Below, one piece after another: positions 30,232-33,519 of a stretch of 33,519 nt of DNA; within the stretch, counting starts at the first letter, position 1, and every line of letters begins with the position of its first letter. The stretch is taken from positions 1-33,519 of the forward strand of contig CAZJAQ010000008.1 of the NCBI GenBank assembly GCA_964544285.1, given 5' to 3'. Source of the stretch: CAYGVX01 sp964544285. Lineage in GTDB: Archaea; Thermoproteota; Bathyarchaeia; Bathyarchaeales; SOJC01. The position numbers and the translations under genes are program-made. The notes beneath the pieces are model-generated. The model had not been told where the DNA came from. It made no database searches and saw nothing but the letters and a program-made list of their open reading frames with translations.

Positions 30232-31476
30232 ATGATTTCTTCAACTCCTGAAGTGCCAATAAAAGAATTCAAGCAATGGGTTGAAAGGGAAACAGCCAAC
30301 GTTTTGCAGCCTTTTAATGGACAGAGTGAGAAACTAATCGGCAAGATAAAAGAGAGATTGGGCGATGTCCGTGAAGCATGTGAAAAGTTAGCAGAAGAGG
30401 CCAGTAAAGAGCTGGAGAGGGGACAGGCAGTTCGCAAAGCCAAAGTTACAGAAAAGCTCTCCAAATACTTCCTGAAACAAATCGACAAGATAGCCTTCCC
30501 AACCAGAATGTCTTTCAGCGAACTAGACGGGCTGAATAGAGCCTTGGGGAAAACTCTTTTCTCCATAGCGCGGGAGAGGAACGTTTGGTTCCCTCGAATT
30601 TCACCTGTGTTTATTATCACTAGGAAGAGGTTTGACTTTGCATTCACGAGACTGGCGGGTGCAGTCTCTGAATTAGGCTCTTTTTTGGCAAGTGATTATT
30701 CAAAGGCAAGAGTTTTAGAATCTCTGCTTTCAGAAACGGAGGAAATAATGAGGTTGGCAGATGATTTGGAGGAACAGGCACAGCAAAAAGTGAGTAGTGA
30801 AGAGAACATTCAATCTTTTCAAAGGAAGATAGAAGAGACCGAACAAAACATCGAATCTATCAGGAATAGTGCAGCGCTCGGCGGTCTCGCTGAGGCGAAT
30901 CTGGCAATTCAACAGTTGCAGGGGCGGGTGAAGTATGATCTGAGGCATCTCCAAAAACCTCTAACGAAGTTTGCAAACATGACGAGAGACCCTGCATACG
31001 CCCTTACCTCTGTGGAGGCAGAGAAACTTACCCAGTACTTGGAGAACCCGTTCACTGCTCTCGCCACTGAGGAAAATGGGTATCCGACGCTTAAGGGCAT
31101 ATTGAAAAAGGTGGAGAGAGCGATGGATGGTGGACGACTTAAGCTGAAAAGCAGCCGCTTAAGGAAGGCGCAAGAGGAAGTTGAGGAGCTTCTGAACGGG
31201 AACAGGCTGGAAAGCCTGCGTCAAGAATGTGCACGTGCCCTATCTTCGAGTCAGCAACTGGTTTCTTCAGAGGAAGCGAAGAAGGCGCAGACGAGGCTTG
31301 AGGAATTGCGTAGGAACCTCGAAGAACTGAAGAGGGGAAAGGAGGCAGAGGTTGTCAGACTTGACGCTCTGGAGAAGGAACATGAACAGCTTTTGGAAAA
31401 GACGAAAGAGCAGAAGGGGAAAGTGGAGAAGTTGGTGTTTGAAGTTCTGGGGAAGCGTGTTAGCATAAAGTTTTAG
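30232..31476 (+). CDS. Large coiled-coil protein of unknown function
   Basis: A 414-residue protein from ATG 30232, chosen because GGAAGTGAT (30222-30230), one base off the archaeal anti-SD complement, directly precedes it; the frame upstream to 30127 is unlikely to be translated. It has an N-terminal helical region (about 1-85), a less repetitive, possibly globular middle (KIAFPTRMSFSELDGLNRAL, then FPRISPVFIITRKRFD), and long coiled-coil stretches at about 155-235 and 320-400. No membrane segments or P-loop are seen, so it is not an SMC ATPase. The family is not recognised. It is divergent from the acyl-CoA synthetase gene; the neighbouring COG1340-like gene is also coiled-coil, so a shared filament or scaffold is possible but unproven. 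Confidence 0.78.
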   Translation: MISSTPEVPIKEFKQWVERETANVLQPFNGQSEKLIGKIKERLGDVREACEKLAEEASKELERGQAVRKAKVTEKLSKYFLKQIDKIAFPTRMSFSELDGLNRALGKTLFSIARERNVWFPRISPVFIITRKRFDFAFTRLAGAVSELGSFLASDYSKARVLESLLSETEEIMRLADDLEEQAQQKVSSEENIQSFQRKIEETEQNIESIRNSAALGGLAEANLAIQQLQGRVKYDLRHLQKPLTKFANMTRDPAYALTSVEAEKLTQYLENPFTALATEENGYPTLKGILKKVERAMDGGRLKLKSSRLRKAQEEVEELLNGNRLESLRQECARALSSSQQLVSSEEAKKAQTRLEELRRNLEELKRGKEAEVVRLDALEKEHEQLLEKTKEQKGKVEKLVFEVLGKRVSIKF

Positions 31477-31805
31477 GGGCAAAAGGGTGTTTTTTCGGTG
31501 GTCGGGCGGGCTAGCTTTACACATTCGTTTATATTCTTCGCATTTTCATGGACATGCTACGAGAGTTCGAAGCTATCGCAGGCTACTATCAAAACCGCTA
31601 TGATTTGATCGCATTTAACAGGCGAAATCGCTATTTTTCCAGGGAAATGCCTGTAAACATGCACCCCTGACCACACAACGTAAATCGAAAAGGGTGCAAT
31701 TGTTGTTTCCAGTTTGAAGAAGGAGTTACGGCAAGATTCAAATCGCGCTATCCAAAATAAAAAATTCAATTAACCTCTTAGCATCAATAGAATGAATGAT
31801 GAACC
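31477..31805. other. 329-base intergenic stretch
   Basis: No convincing gene. A 40-codon plus-strand frame (31548-31670) with a TATA-like ATTTATATTC-type stretch upstream, and a 70-codon minus-strand frame (31557-31769), overlap here, and neither has a recognisable family. An imperfect inverted repeat, GCAT-TTA-ACAGGC (31611-31623) with GCCTGT-AAAC-ATGC (31649-31662), could form a hairpin. The region supplies the promoter of the permease gene; the A/T-rich AAATAAAAAATTCAATTAA (31757-31774) ends about 30 bases before its start. Confidence 0.35.
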
Positions 31806-33062
31806 GTGGGCCTTAAAAGAACTCTAAACCTTCTTGACGCCACAGCGGTTGGCATTGGAGCAATAATCGGGGCTGGAATTTTCGTTGTCTTAGGCATAGC
31901 CATAGGTTACGCAGGCCCATCCATCATTATTTCTATAATCATTGCAGGCTTAGTCGCCTCCTTCACGGCTTTCAGTTTCGCCGAATTAGGTTCAGCAATT
32001 CCCAAAGAAGGTGGTGCATATGCGTTCGCATTTGAGTTGATTTCTCCCGCCGTGGGTTTCGTTGTGGGTTGCCTGTGGTTATTTGCACAAATAGTGGCGG
32101 GAGTGACCATTAGTCTAGGTTTTGCCGGTTATTTTGTAGCGATATTCCCCATTTTTCCTATAAAGACAGTAGCAGTCGTGGCTGTGCTGATATTGACAGG
32201 TTTGAACCTTATCGGGATGAAACAATCTGCTACTGTCAACAGTATCTTAGTAATAATCAAGATTGCAATCCTTTCCTTATTCATCGGATTTGGGATAGCC
32301 CAAATCCATCCCCAAAACTTCTCAAACTTTAGTCCAAATGGCGTTTTCGGGATTCTTCAAGGGGCAGGGTTCATCTTCTTTGCATACCTCGGTTTCGGGA
32401 GAATATCCACCTTGGGTGAGGAAGTTAGGAATCCGGAAAAGAATTTGCCACTAGCCGTTTTGATCGCGTTGATTGTGTCTCTTGTAATCTATGTCCTAAC
32501 AGGACTTGTAGCAGCGGGTCTGCAAGACTATTAAATTCTTGCCCAATCTGATTCGCCCATTGCTGAGACGGTAAAAGCGACAGGAAATTTCGCGATTGTT
32601 ATTGCCGTTTCTCTCGGAGCTTTAATTGCCACAGTGAGCGTTTTGTTGACAAACCTTCTCGGCTTGTCAAGAGTTGCATTTGCCATGGCAAGGAATGGTC
32701 AGCTACCAAAATCAATTGCGATTGTGTCTCAAAGATTTGGAACTCCGTATATATCAATTCTTGCGATGGGTGCACTGTTAACTGCATTGGCTTACGCTTT
32801 AGATTTGAAAGGGGCAGCGGCAATAACGAGTTTCGCGCTTCTCTGCGTTCACTTAACAGTAAATCTATCTGCCATAAGACTCAGAAAGAAAATGCCTAGT
32901 ATAGGATTTAGAGTTCCTTTTTACCCTGTGATTCCTTTGCTTGGTCTCCTTAGTTGCATTCTTTTGATGTTTTCTTTGCCTCAAGAACCTTGGGTTGTTA
33001 CTACGATTGTTGTGATCGTTAGTTTAGTCTTTTATCTGCTGAAAAGGAAAAGCTTACACTAA
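31806..33062 (+). pseudogene. APC-family amino-acid permease interrupted by an in-frame TAA
   Basis: The frame from GTG 31806 encodes the N-terminal half of an amino-acid/polyamine/organocation transporter: the substrate-binding GIGAIIGAGIFVVLG in helix 1, AELGSAIPKEGGAYAF, and GFGRISTLGEEVRNPEKNLP. It stops at TAA 32532-32534 after GLQDY. The same frame continues at once as ILAQSDSPIAETVKATGN and runs through the remaining helices (LLTNLLGLSRVAFAMARNGQ, then SIGFRVPFYPVIPLLG) to the normal end. The whole is 418 codons, a typical transporter length with about 12 helices. AAA to TAA at a lysine position (YK to Y-stop) explains the break. Either a recent nonsense mutation or a sequencing error is likely; the stop is not UAG, so pyrrolysine is not an explanation. 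Confidence 0.88.
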
Positions 33063-33090
33063 CCATGGTTTCAAGAATTACAATTGAAAG

Positions 33091-33459
33091 CTATTGACTT
33101 CGCCTTTCTGAGTGAGTTCTTCCAGTCTCGTTATTTCGTGAGGTGTTACGTTCGGAAGTGGATGGCGCGATGCTTAATGGTCTTCCTTCGCTGAGAGCCT
33201 GCGCAGTCTTTCTTCTCGCACTTTGAACGAGTCTCCAGATTGTTCCTCTCGAAATGCCCATTTTTTGTCCAGCTTCTTCTTGCGATAGTCCTTCTAGATC
33301 GACGAGTCTGAAGGCTTCTAATTCTGCCATTTCCATGAATATAGGTTCTAGGTTTCTTGGTGGGTTTGGAGTAAAAATGTTTACAGGCGGGGTCATGCCT
33401 AACATGATGGGTTTTGGGAATCTTCCTCTTCTGCCGCATCTGTGTCTTCGTCGCCACAC
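33091..33459 (-). CDS. DUF134 predicted DNA-binding protein
   Basis: A 122-residue protein with a basic, arginine/cysteine-containing start (MWRRRHRCGRRGRF). Its core carries MAELEAFRLVDLEGLSQEEA then GQKMGISRGTIWRLVQSARRK, a sigma-70 region 4-like helix-turn-helix characteristic of DUF134. The conserved ELEAxRLxDLEGLxQEEAA pattern makes the family secure. It is probably a small transcription regulator, often found beside metal-cluster or NifX/NifB-type genes, but no such partner is visible before the window ends. The GTG start at 33459 has GGAGG about 10 bases upstream. It is convergent with the broken permease gene. Confidence 0.88.
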   Translation of the reverse strand: MWRRRHRCGRRGRFPKPIMLGMTPPVNIFTPNPPRNLEPIFMEMAELEAFRLVDLEGLSQEEAGQKMGISRGTIWRLVQSARRKTAQALSEGRPLSIAPSTSERNTSRNNETGRTHSERRSQ

Positions 33460-33519
33460 AGTTCTCCATCCTCCGCCTTCTATCTTCTTTAATTGATAGT
33501 CGGTATATTCGTTTAATAT

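Noticed and set aside
31730..31755. T-arm-like GATTCAAATC suggesting a tRNA
   Set aside because: The flanking bases do not form a T stem, and no acceptor or anticodon arm could be found.
31557..31769. 70-codon minus-strand frame in the gap before the permease
   Set aside because: No start signals, no recognisable family, and it overlaps an equally plausible plus-strand frame and a hairpin; coding cannot be supported.
32532..32534. Stop codon read as pyrrolysine
   Set aside because: The codon is TAA, whereas pyrrolysine is inserted at TAG.

Overview
The window looks like a piece of an archaeal chromosome. The evidence is a UbiA-type geranylgeranylglyceryl-phosphate geranylgeranyltransferase (ether-lipid synthesis), an Nre-family repair protein, NucS/EndoMS, a DUF373 membrane protein, a COG1340-type coiled-coil protein, a fused Fae-HPS enzyme, an ADP-forming acyl-CoA synthetase beta subunit, TATA-like boxes 30-45 bases before many starts, and frequent TTG/GTG starts. 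A member of the TACK group, perhaps Bathyarchaeia, is my inference. No rRNA, tRNA, CRISPR array, insertion sequence or phage gene was recognised.

Layout. 1-1473: meaB and cobA, a B12 / methylmalonyl-CoA mutase support pair. 1518-4965: an E1-like (ThiF/MoeB) enzyme, a PPP-type phosphatase, an orphan ECF S-component-like membrane protein, and two small helical genes. 5101-7190: a frameshifted threonine dehydratase / serine racemase followed by an M29 aminopeptidase. 7196-10671: a methyltransferase, NucS, an M24-fold protein with a degraded metal site, and two zinc-ribbon proteins. 10668-15525 (minus strand): Nre, AsnRS, the ether-lipid prenyltransferase and a cation/proton antiporter. 15597-17030: an HTH-Fae-HPS triple fusion. 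17145-20200: macro domain, family 4 uracil-DNA glycosylase, DUF362 and endonuclease III. 20234-20789: gene remnants, including a decayed beta-propeller glycosidase-like gene. 20796-22695: two hypothetical genes and an HDAC-like deacetylase. 22699-25602: an asparagine synthetase-like protein without its glutaminase cysteine, divergent from purB. 25610-28362: uppS, a 6-oxopurine-type nucleoside phosphorylase and DUF373. 28438-31476: coiled-coil proteins around an ADP-forming acyl-CoA synthetase beta subunit. 31806-33062: an amino-acid permease broken by an in-frame TAA. 33091-33459: DUF134.

How the genes fit together. DNA maintenance is well represented: NucS, Nre, UDG and endonuclease III, with a macro domain protein beside UDG. 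NucS and Nre both end in PCNA-binding-like tails. C1 and sugar-phosphate metabolism is represented by the Fae-HPS fusion, whose extra N-terminal HTH and the phased TGTCGG/CCGACA words near its promoter suggest autoregulation; this is the most interesting candidate here. Three genes are broken (threonine dehydratase, beta-propeller, permease), which could be real decay or, for the two single-lesion cases, assembly or sequencing error.
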